From Lysobacterales bacterium CG02_land_8_20_14_3_00_62_12 (GTDB lineage Bacteria > Pseudomonadota > Gammaproteobacteria > Xanthomonadales > Ahniellaceae), in NCBI GenBank assembly GCA_002785585.1, contig PEUI01000013.1, positions 1 through 17,921 of the forward strand: a stretch of DNA of 17,921 nucleotides, read 5' to 3'. The translations under genes were made by a program, and so were the position numbers. A model generated the notes under the pieces. That model did no database searches. It saw only the letters and a list, made by a program, of their open reading frames with translations, and was not told the DNA's origin. Of the stretch, positions 1 to 6,269 are shown in pieces (within the stretch, counting starts at the first letter, position 1; each line of letters opens with the position of its first letter).

Positions 1-1162
1 CATATTCGCCCTGCAAGCGACGACCAGCGCCGACGATGTAGTCCAGCGTACCGCAGAGAGGATCGATTTCGTCCAGATTGAGCGTCGGCGCAAACCAGTC
101 ATTGCGCATCATTTCATAACTGATCCAGGCTTCCAGCACACCGCAGGCACCGAGCGTATGGCCAGCATAGCTCTTCAACGAACTGATCGGCATACGCTCA
201 CCAAACACCCGCTGGGTGGCCAAGGTTTCGGCGATATCGCCATGTTCAGTGGCGGTGCCGTGGGCATTGACGTAGCTGACGGCGGTGGCCGGTATGCCCG
301 CGTCGAGCAACGCCAGGCGCATGGCGATCGCCATGGTGTCGGCGTTGGGCCTGGTGACATGCTGGCCATCGCTGTTGCTGCCGTAGCCGACAATTTCAGC
401 GTGAATCTTGGCGCCGCGTGCGCGCGCATGCGCATAATTCTCCAGCACCAGGGTGCCGGCGCCTTCGCCGACGACCAGACCGTCGCGCTGTCGATCAAAC
501 GGCCGTGGCGTCAACGTCGGCGTGTCGTTGCGGGTGCTGGTGGCAAACAGCGTGTCGAACACCGCGACACCGGTGACATCCAGTTCGTCTGCACCACCGG
601 CCAGCATCACATCCTGATAGCCCGCCTTGATGGTCTCGTAGGCACTACCGATGCCCTGGCTGCCGGAAGTGCAGGCACTCGAGGTGGTGATGACGCGACC
701 GGTGATGCCAAAGAACACGCCGATATTGACCGCTGCGGTATGGCTCATCATCTTGATGTAGGTATTGGCGTTGATGGTCTGGGTGTTCTTCTCCAGCACC
801 ATCCGACCGAAATCGCTCATCGACGCCGGCGTGCCCGCCGACGAGCCATAGGCAATTCCGACGCGACCGCCATGCAACAGCGGATCGCCGAGCAATCCGG
901 CATCGATCAGCGCCAACTCGCTGGCGCGCGTCGCCATCAATGCCACCCGCCCCATGCTGCGGGTGCTCTTGCGGTGATAGTGCTCGGGAAGTTCAAAGTC
1001 GGCGGCGGGCACCGCAAGGTGACTGTTGAGGCCCTTGTAAATGGACCAGTCGTCGTAGCTGCGCACGCAATTGCGGCCGCTTTTGAGCGTTGCCAGCACG
1101 GTCGGCCAATCGTGGCCCAATGGGCTGATGGCACCCGCGCCGGTGACCACGACACGCACCAT
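1..1162 (-). CDS. apeR: ApeR-like beta-ketoacyl-ACP synthase (FabF type), 3' end outside window
   Basis: This gene reads off the left edge; 387 codons are visible, so only the last few dozen or fewer residues of a usual ~400-residue ketosynthase are missing. It starts MVRVVVTGAGAISPLG. The thiolase-fold catalytic set is complete: Cys164 in SSACTSGS, His301 in NAHGTATEHGD, and Lys330/His335 in LKSYAGHTLG. It should catalyse decarboxylative condensation of malonyl-ACP with an acyl thioester. Its ATG (1162) overlaps the stop of the upstream ketoreductase in a TGATG junction, so it is the next gene of the same operon. In APE clusters a second, stand-alone ketosynthase sits directly after KS, DH and KR, which is why I call it ApeR; whether it does early elongation or another condensation is not shown by the sequence. 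Confidence 0.93.
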   Translation of the reverse strand, partial: MVRVVVTGAGAISPLGHDWPTVLATLKSGRNCVRSYDDWSIYKGLNSHLAVPAADFELPEHYHRKSTRSMGRVALMATRASELALIDAGLLGDPLLHGGRVGIAYGSSAGTPASMSDFGRMVLEKNTQTINANTYIKMMSHTAAVNIGVFFGITGRVITTSSACTSGSQGIGSAYETIKAGYQDVMLAGGADELDVTGVAVFDTLFATSTRNDTPTLTPRPFDRQRDGLVVGEGAGTLVLENYAHARARGAKIHAEIVGYGSNSDGQHVTRPNADTMAIAMRLALLDAGIPATAVSYVNAHGTATEHGDIAETLATQRVFGERMPISSLKSYAGHTLGACGVLEAWISYEMMRNDWFAPTLNLDEIDPLCGTLDYIVGAGRRLQGEY

Positions 1163-1893
1163 CAGATCATCCCCCCATTTACCGAAATAACCTGTCGGGT
1201 GATGTAGCCGGCATCAGCCGACATCAAGAAACTACACAGCGCCGCCACTTCCTCGGGTTGACCGACGCGGCGCAGCGGGATCATTTTTAGCGCTTCTTCG
1301 ATGATTTCGTCGCCTATCATGTCGGTGGCAATCAACCCCGGTGCGATGCAGTTAACGGTGATTTCGCGCTTGGCCAGTTCCAGTGCCAGCGCCTTGGTGG
1401 CACCGATAATACCGGCCTTGGCGGCACTGTAATTGGTCTGCCCGCGATTACCGACCAAGCCGGAAACGGAGGCAATGGTGACAATGCGCCCCGGCTTGCG
1501 TCGGCGCACCATCGGCATGATCAGCGGATGCAGGAGGTTGTAAAAACCGTCGAGGTTGGTGCGGATCACGCTATCCCATTCCTCGCCGCTGAGCGCCGGG
1601 AAAGCGTTGTCTTTGGCAATACCGGCATTGCAAACCACACCGTAATAGGCACCGTTGGCTTCGACATCGGCGAGCAAAATGCGCGCGCAGTCATCGCGAT
1701 CCGTCAAATCAAAACGCAAGACCCGGGCGACCCGGCCGATCTCGCTGATCGCAGCCGCCGTGTTGGCGGCGTCATCGATGCGATTGCGGCAGTGGACGAC
1801 GATATCGAAACCATCACGCGCCAAACGCAGCGCAATCGCGCGACCGATACCGCGGCTGGCACCGGTGACCAGAATGGTGGCGGTGGTGGTCAT
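1162..1893 (-). CDS. apeQ: ApeQ-like 3-oxoacyl-ACP reductase (SDR, FabG type)
   Basis: A 243-residue classical short-chain dehydrogenase/reductase, the usual FabG size. The Rossmann motif TGASRGIG lies at 10-17, CNAGIAKD at 88-95, and the catalytic set is Asn113, Ser142 (ASVSG), Tyr155 and Lys159 (NYSAAK). It should reduce the 3-oxoacyl-ACP intermediate to 3-hydroxyacyl-ACP with NADPH in each polyene extension cycle. Its ATG (1893) overlaps the stop of the upstream dehydratase in an ATGA junction and its own stop overlaps the ATG of the next ketosynthase, giving the KS-DH-KR-KS order typical of APE operons. It is the only ketoreductase in the window, so it probably serves every extension cycle. 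Confidence 0.95.
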   Translation of the reverse strand: MTTTATILVTGASRGIGRAIALRLARDGFDIVVHCRNRIDDAANTAAAISEIGRVARVLRFDLTDRDDCARILLADVEANGAYYGVVCNAGIAKDNAFPALSGEEWDSVIRTNLDGFYNLLHPLIMPMVRRRKPGRIVTIASVSGLVGNRGQTNYSAAKAGIIGATKALALELAKREITVNCIAPGLIATDMIGDEIIEEALKMIPLRRVGQPEEVAALCSFLMSADAGYITRQVISVNGGMI

Positions 1894-2345
1894 CGCGTCT
1901 GGCTCTCCAAAAAGGTCGGATCTTGCGGCTCAAACACCGCCAAATTGGCCTGCGCAATGGCTTCATCACCGATCAGGATTCGGCAGGAAAACATGCCCAT
2001 GCCATCGTTGTCGAAAAGCTCGCAGTGCGCCTCGATGCGGAGTTGCGTACCGAACGCAAACTGCGACCGCGCGCACTGGTAGCGACGACTGCCCAGCAAG
2101 AATCCCATCTGCACCGGCACCTTTCGGCGTCGCGCCCGGCAGCCAGACCAGGCCGCGATCGCCTGCGCCATGTACTCGATGCCCAGCCACCCGGGTACGC
2201 CAGTGTCACTGGCAAACGGATGGTCAATGCGGATCTCCGCCGCAACTACCACGTGGTTGGCATCACAGGCCAACAGGCGGTCGACCAAGCGCATCGCGCC
2301 GCGATGTGGCACCACGTCATCAATGGTTATTCCGCGCAAGTCCAC
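1890..2345 (-). CDS. apeP: ApeP family dehydratase (hotdog fold)
   Basis: A 151-residue hotdog protein resembling the ApeP family, which pairs with ApeI to dehydrate 3-hydroxyacyl-ACP to 2-enoyl-ACP. Visible motifs are PHRGAMRLVD near residue 13 and a FabZ-like central helix VPGWLGIEYMAQ with Glu57 where FabZ has its catalytic Glu. The GHFPGxP segment that precedes this helix in FabZ is changed to DHPFASDTG, leaving His42 near, but not exactly at, the FabZ histidine position. I chose the GTG at 2345 because AGGAG lies ten bases upstream. A TTG at 2366, overlapping the stop of the upstream ketosynthase, would add seven residues and cannot be excluded. The stop overlaps the ATG of the ketoreductase (ATGA). 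Confidence 0.88.
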   Translation of the reverse strand: MDLRGITIDDVVPHRGAMRLVDRLLACDANHVVVAAEIRIDHPFASDTGVPGWLGIEYMAQAIAAWSGCRARRRKVPVQMGFLLGSRRYQCARSQFAFGTQLRIEAHCELFDNDGMGMFSCRILIGDEAIAQANLAVFEPQDPTFLESQTR

Positions 2346-2355
2346 TTTAGGGCAA

Positions 2356-2360
2356 CTCCT
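2356..2360 (-). promoter_or_regulatory. Shine-Dalgarno for apeP, decides the start
   Basis: AGGAG on the minus strand, ten bases before the GTG at 2345. It lies downstream of the alternative TTG at 2366, so it cannot serve that codon, and it favours the shorter ApeP. Confidence 0.5.
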
Positions 2361-2362
2361 GT

Positions 2363-3556
2363 TCAACCCGGTCCCACGATCAACACCGCATTACTGCCGC
2401 CGAAGGCAAAACTCTGGCTCAACAACAGGCCTGGCAGCTTGGCAAAGGCTTCGCCCGGGCGCGCCAGACGGAGGGTCGGCAAGGCCGGATCGACGGCACC
2501 ATCCCACCAATGCGGCGGCAGCCGCCAGCGTGGATTGTCCACCAAAGTCATCCAGCAGATCGCGGCTTCAATCGCACCGGCGGCACCGAGGGTGTGACCG
2601 GTCAACGGCTTGGTCGAACTGGAAGCGGTTTGCAAACCGAACAAGTCGGCAACGACCTGGGCCTCCATCGCATCATTGTGCTGGGTCGCGGTGCCGTGAA
2701 GGTTGATGTAGTCGATCGCCTTGGCCGCGACCTGCGCGCGCGCCAGCGCCTGCAAAATGGCGCTCCGCGCACCGTGGCCGCTCGGGTCGGGTGCCGACAT
2801 GTGGTAAGCATCCGAACTCTCGCCGCAACCCGCAAGCCTGACCGGACCAGCTTCACGACTCATCAGAAACAGCGCCGCACCCTCGCCAAGGTTGATGCCG
2901 CAACGATTGGCGGAAAATGGTTCGCAGCGCGTCGCCGAGACCGACTCCAAGGCGCTAAAGCCAGCGATGGTGACCGCGCACAGGGAATCGGCACCGCCAG
3001 CCAGCACCACATCGGCCAGCCCCGCACGCAGTAGGCGGGCACCGGCAGCGAGGGCTTTGGCACTGGATGAGCAAGCGGTAGAGATCACATGCGCTGGCCC
3101 GCAAGTACCCAATTCGTGTGCCAGAAACTGCGCCGGAGCGCCCATTTCTTGCTGCGCGTAGTGGTAACCCGGCGGCCACTGGCCATGCTGCTGCAGGTGT
3201 CGATGGGCGTGCTCACTGGCCGCCAAACCGGAGGTGCTGGTGCCAACAATAATGGCCACCCGATGCGCCCCGTGCTGATCGATGGCAGCGTCGATCAGCG
3301 GTCGAATTTGCGCCAGACAGGTACGTAGCAGCGCGTTGTTGCGACCGCGCAGCGTATCCGGCAAATCGCTCACCGATGCCAGAACATCGGTCACCGCGCC
3401 GAGTGCCAGCCTGCGGCCGGGAGTAAATTGATCGGATAGCAACACGCCGTGGGGTCGATCCTCGGCAAACACCGCTTCGGCAACCGCCCGCCGACCGGTG
3501 CCCAAGGCGCAGACGATCCCGAGTGCGTTCAAAAATACGCTGTTGGCGGCGGCCAT
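2363..3556 (-). CDS. apeO: ApeO-like beta-ketoacyl-ACP synthase
   Basis: A 397-residue complete ketosynthase. The catalytic cysteine is Cys162 (ISTACSSSAKAL), with His287 (INLHGTATQHND) and His321 (KPLTGHTLGAAG) completing the Cys-His-His triad. In the characterised APE system ApeO forms a heterodimer with the catalytically silent chain length factor ApeC and performs the iterative condensations; here the partner is encoded about 12.5 kb upstream in the same operon. The start ATG at 3556 overlaps the stop of the lipoprotein gene (TGATG). Assignment to ApeO rather than ApeR rests on position (directly after the DUF3261 lipoprotein and before DH and KR) and not on a sequence signature. Confidence 0.92.
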   Translation of the reverse strand: MAAANSVFLNALGIVCALGTGRRAVAEAVFAEDRPHGVLLSDQFTPGRRLALGAVTDVLASVSDLPDTLRGRNNALLRTCLAQIRPLIDAAIDQHGAHRVAIIVGTSTSGLAASEHAHRHLQQHGQWPPGYHYAQQEMGAPAQFLAHELGTCGPAHVISTACSSSAKALAAGARLLRAGLADVVLAGGADSLCAVTIAGFSALESVSATRCEPFSANRCGINLGEGAALFLMSREAGPVRLAGCGESSDAYHMSAPDPSGHGARSAILQALARAQVAAKAIDYINLHGTATQHNDAMEAQVVADLFGLQTASSSTKPLTGHTLGAAGAIEAAICWMTLVDNPRWRLPPHWWDGAVDPALPTLRLARPGEAFAKLPGLLLSQSFAFGGSNAVLIVGPG

Positions 3557-4101
3557 CAGGATCCCGCGTCGGTGATCGGCAGCGAAATGATGGTCAAGGT
3601 AAAGCCTTCGCGGTGTTGTTCGATGTCGATCTGCCCGGCGGTCGGAAAGCGAATGTCGGTCACGATTTCGTCACCATAGCGAAGCTGTCTGCCGGTTGCC
3701 GTTGGCTGCAAACGCCAGCCCGGCGGCAGCGCCGCGTTGATCGCCGACAACGGCCACCAAGCCAATTGCAGATCGCCGAGTACGCGCTCACCCTGCACGG
3801 CGGCGGACAGCCAGTCGGCACGCCACTGTTGCAGGTGCTTGCCGTCCCAGCGCAGACGCAGCACCGACTGTCCGGCCATTTGGATCGCCAAGCGGACTGC
3901 TTCGGCATCGACTTCCAACAAGGCATCCGCCGATTGGGTTTCGCCCTTGCCGGAAAATCTCAGTTGCTGCTGTAGTGCCAGGCCGCGACCAAGGCTGGCG
4001 GGTGACAATTGCAGCAGCGCTGGCGTGGCCGATGGCAACGTCGTCCGCACAGCACAGGCAGTGAGCAAGCAGCTGACAGCGAGCACGCCCACACGCCGCA
4101 T
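3556..4101 (-). CDS. apeN: ApeN-like DUF3261 outer-membrane lipoprotein
   Basis: A 181-residue predicted lipoprotein. The N-terminus MRRVGVLAVSCLLTAC is a short type II signal peptide with lipobox LTAC and Cys16 as the lipidation site; Ala17-Val18 after Cys, with no Asp at +2, fits outer-membrane sorting. The rest is soluble, with paired Trp and Leu segments (for example LQLAWWPLSAINAALP) typical of DUF3261 proteins found in APE clusters, which look distantly like the outer-membrane receptor LolB. With the LolA-like ApeL it probably forms the periplasm-to-outer-membrane delivery route for the polyene. The ATG at 4101 overlaps the methyltransferase stop; a GTG one codon earlier (4104) is possible. 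Confidence 0.85.
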   Translation of the reverse strand: MRRVGVLAVSCLLTACAVRTTLPSATPALLQLSPASLGRGLALQQQLRFSGKGETQSADALLEVDAEAVRLAIQMAGQSVLRLRWDGKHLQQWRADWLSAAVQGERVLGDLQLAWWPLSAINAALPPGWRLQPTATGRQLRYGDEIVTDIRFPTAGQIDIEQHREGFTLTIISLPITDAGS

Positions 4102-4826
4102 CACCGCGCCGCCACCAGCGGTTTGCGCGCCGCGACGTTGACCAGCGTTTCATTTCTCTGGCCAAAGGCTTTGGGCTGGCGCATACCCCAACGCTCAAGC
4201 AAACCAAAATCGCTGGAACGGCTCCACCACAGGTAAGGGTAGGAGACGTTGCGTTCGGAAAAAACGAAGCCCTGACCGCGCAGCATCGACAAATAGGCCT
4301 CGGCGCTCTTTTGGACCTGCATCGGATGGCGAAATAGCCAGCGGATCACCCAGGTATCGATGAAGAACCGCGTCGATTCGGCGAACAGCAGCAGGCCGCC
4401 GGGCTTGAGCACGCGCCAAAACTCAGCGAGCGCTCGCTCCTGTTCGACCAAATGGTGAAAGGTCTGGTGGCAGAACAACAGATCGACACTGCCATCGGCA
4501 AGATCGATCGCGGCACAGTCGCCGCAGATCAATTGCACGTTTTGCCCTTGCTGCACGGCCTCAGCCCGCGCAAGTTCCAGGCTGAACGCGTCGGCGTCGA
4601 GGCCAATCCACCGCGCCGGTCGAAACGCCGCGTCGAGCAGCGCCAGCGACTTGCCCTGACCGCAGCCGACATCCAGCAAAACCGGTGCTTGCGGGAGCGG
4701 ATCGTCGATCAAGGATTTCAGATCGTTGATCGCTACCCGCAGCACCTGCTGCCGCCAGGTGCGACTGCGCAGAAACCAAAAACCAAAGCGGGTTTCTTCA
4801 ACGTAAGTCGCGGCTGGTCGGCTCAT
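4101..4826 (-). CDS. apeB: ApeB-like SAM-dependent class I methyltransferase
   Basis: A 241-residue class I methyltransferase. SAM-binding motif I is VLLDVGCGQG (residues 49-58), followed by the acidic loop GLDAD (Asp77), GDCAAIDLADGSVDLLFCHQ (motifs II/III) and FWRVLKPGGLLLFAES (post-motif III). It presumably methylates the aryl head, as the APE-cluster methyltransferase does; ring versus oxygen methylation cannot be read from the sequence. The reading frame stays open upstream to 5255, but the protein-like sequence and the ATGA junction with the preceding small ORF place the start at 4826. In other APE clusters this gene is usually near the start of the operon; here it sits between the halogenase-like gene and apeN. 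Confidence 0.88.
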   Translation of the reverse strand: MSRPAATYVEETRFGFWFLRSRTWRQQVLRVAINDLKSLIDDPLPQAPVLLDVGCGQGKSLALLDAAFRPARWIGLDADAFSLELARAEAVQQGQNVQLICGDCAAIDLADGSVDLLFCHQTFHHLVEQERALAEFWRVLKPGGLLLFAESTRFFIDTWVIRWLFRHPMQVQKSAEAYLSMLRGQGFVFSERNVSYPYLWWSRSSDFGLLERWGMRQPKAFGQRNETLVNVAARKPLVAAR

Positions 4827-5047
4827 AGTGGGTCCTGGTGATGGCGGGTCGCGGCGCTGTCGATCAAGCCGGAAAGGGGTAGCGGCGATTCGCCAGGCGC
4901 CGTCTCGACGACGGCACTGGTGGCCAGCACGGCGAGCGTAACCGAAGCCGCCAGCGGGGTCGTAGCAGCGCCAGTAGCGGCCGGTTCTTGGTCGCCGCTG
5001 GTATCGCCCAAATGCGGCTGGGCAGCGGCGGCGATCAACCCGAACAC
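4823..5047 (-). CDS. Small hypothetical protein, 74 residues, coupled on both sides
   Basis: I do not recognise this protein. It starts with GTG (5047) inside the last codons of the flavoenzyme gene, behind a perfect GGAGG four bases upstream of AATT-GTG, and ends in an ATGA overlap with the methyltransferase start. The N-terminus MFGLIAAAAQPHLG is followed by an Ala/Thr-rich stretch and one moderately hydrophobic segment, TPLAASVTLAVLATSAVV (about residues 30-47), that could be a weak membrane span. The C-terminus (TRHHQDPL) is polar. No cysteines and no known motif are seen. Overlaps on both sides and a good ribosome site argue that it is translated. Without it a 208-base gap would lie between two tightly packed genes. 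A non-coding spacer that happens to be open is the alternative. Confidence 0.55.
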   Translation of the reverse strand: MFGLIAAAAQPHLGDTSGDQEPAATGAATTPLAASVTLAVLATSAVVETAPGESPLPLSGLIDSAATRHHQDPL

Positions 5048-6267
5048 AATTCCTCCAGCACCGCCAAACGCCGCTGCGGCTCGGCGACGTAGGGATTGTT
5101 CTGATCCCAGGCATAGCCTGCAAGAATCGAGCTGAGCATGCCGCGAACCGTCGTCGAAGCGTGCGCAAAAAAAATGATTTTCTGGAAGCTGCCGCTATAC
5201 CAGGCATCGACAAACGCGCGAAAGGTGTCCACCCCTTTGCGCAAGGGTTGGTCATAGTCGGCCTGCCAATCCACCTGCGCGCCAGCGAACTGGCGGCGCA
5301 AACAGGCGCTGGCCAAACTGGCTGACTTGAAGGCGATGGTCACCCCCGACGAAAACACCGGGTCGAGGAACTCGCCGGCGTTGCCCAGCAATGCATAGTG
5401 GTTTCCCCACAACGCCTCGACGTTGGCCGAATAGCCGACAATCTGTCGCGCCGGCGTATCCCAGCGGGCGTTGGCCAGTAACGCCGACAAGCCGGCGACT
5501 TCGCCAACAATCGCGCGCAGGCGATCAAGATCGCTACCAGCGTACTGCGCCAAGTACTCGGTGCCGGCAACCACTCCCAGCGAGCAACGGCCATTGGAAA
5601 AGGGAATCGTCCAAAACCAAACATCGCGATGTTCTGGATGCACGGTGATCAGAATCTTGTTGCGGTCAAAGCTGGCGCCGGGCGCAAGACCATCCTGCAG
5701 ATGGGTAAAAATAGCGCCGCGAACCGGAAAGTTGGACGGGGTTTCCAGCTTGAGCAGTCGCGGCAAAATACGACCGAAGCCGCTGGCATCCAGCAGAAAC
5801 TGGGCTTCGACTTGGTATTCCACGCCGCCGACATCGCGGGCCACCACTTTTGCCGTGGCGCCGGTGACATCCACGGCAATGACTTCATGGCGATAGCGTA
5901 TTTCGGCACCGGCGCGCTCGGCGGCGTCGGCCAATATTTTGTCGAATGTCGCCCGTTGCACTTGGTAGGTGGTACCCCAGCCTGGGGAGAATTTCTCACG
6001 GAAATCAAATTCGGCGTGTTGGTCACCACAAGCGAACGCGGCGCCATTCTTGAACTGAAAACCCGCTTCCACGACATCGCGCAGCATACCGGCGGCTTCG
6101 AGGTATTCCATGCTCTGCGGCAGCAGGCTTTCGCCAATCGAAAAACGTGGAAACTGCTCGCGTTCGAGCAGCAGAACCTGCCGACCCTGTTGCCGCAACA
6201 TGCCTGCGGCAACCGATCCCGCCGGGCCCGCGCCGATAATCAATATTTCAGTTTGTTCCTTGCGCAT
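5035..6267 (-). CDS. FAD-dependent halogenase-like oxidoreductase
   Basis: A 410-residue flavoprotein of the PHBH / tryptophan-halogenase superfamily. The N-terminal FAD site is ILIIGAGPAGSVAAGML (residues 8-24) ending at Glu35. GESLLP lies at 45-50, a second FAD contact DASGFGR at 160-166, and GNAGEFLDPVFSSGV follows near residue 295. WFWTIP (217-222) fits the WxWxIP motif that marks flavin-dependent halogenases. Lys73 in FQFKNG lies after the GESLLP helix, roughly where halogenases keep their catalytic lysine, but I cannot align it with certainty. It may halogenate or hydroxylate the aryl head group or its ACP-bound precursor, as proposed for brominated xanthomonadins. It begins two bases after the exporter stop. 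A monooxygenase or other FAD oxidoreductase is the alternative. Confidence 0.82.
   Translation of the reverse strand: MRKEQTEILIIGAGPAGSVAAGMLRQQGRQVLLLEREQFPRFSIGESLLPQSMEYLEAAGMLRDVVEAGFQFKNGAAFACGDQHAEFDFREKFSPGWGTTYQVQRATFDKILADAAERAGAEIRYRHEVIAVDVTGATAKVVARDVGGVEYQVEAQFLLDASGFGRILPRLLKLETPSNFPVRGAIFTHLQDGLAPGASFDRNKILITVHPEHRDVWFWTIPFSNGRCSLGVVAGTEYLAQYAGSDLDRLRAIVGEVAGLSALLANARWDTPARQIVGYSANVEALWGNHYALLGNAGEFLDPVFSSGVTIAFKSASLASACLRRQFAGAQVDWQADYDQPLRKGVDTFRAFVDAWYSGSFQKIIFFAHASTTVRGMLSSILAGYAWDQNNPYVAEPQRRLAVLEELCSG
5052..5056 (-). promoter_or_regulatory. Shine-Dalgarno for the 74-residue ORF
   Basis: GGAGG on the minus strand, four bases before the GTG at 5047, inside the codons for Leu-Glu-Glu near the end of the upstream gene. 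The spacing is short but usable. Confidence 0.45.
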
Positions 6268-6269
6268 GG

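Noticed and set aside
158..1207. 349-codon plus-strand ORF opposite the ketosynthase gene
   Set aside because: It is the antisense of ApeR, with low-complexity Arg/His/Ala/Gly-rich sequence and no domain; high GC keeps such frames open.
4827..5255. N-terminal extension of the methyltransferase frame
   Set aside because: The extension is Arg/Cys/Trp-rich and lies in another frame of the flavoenzyme gene; the methyltransferase start at 4826 fits the ATGA junction.
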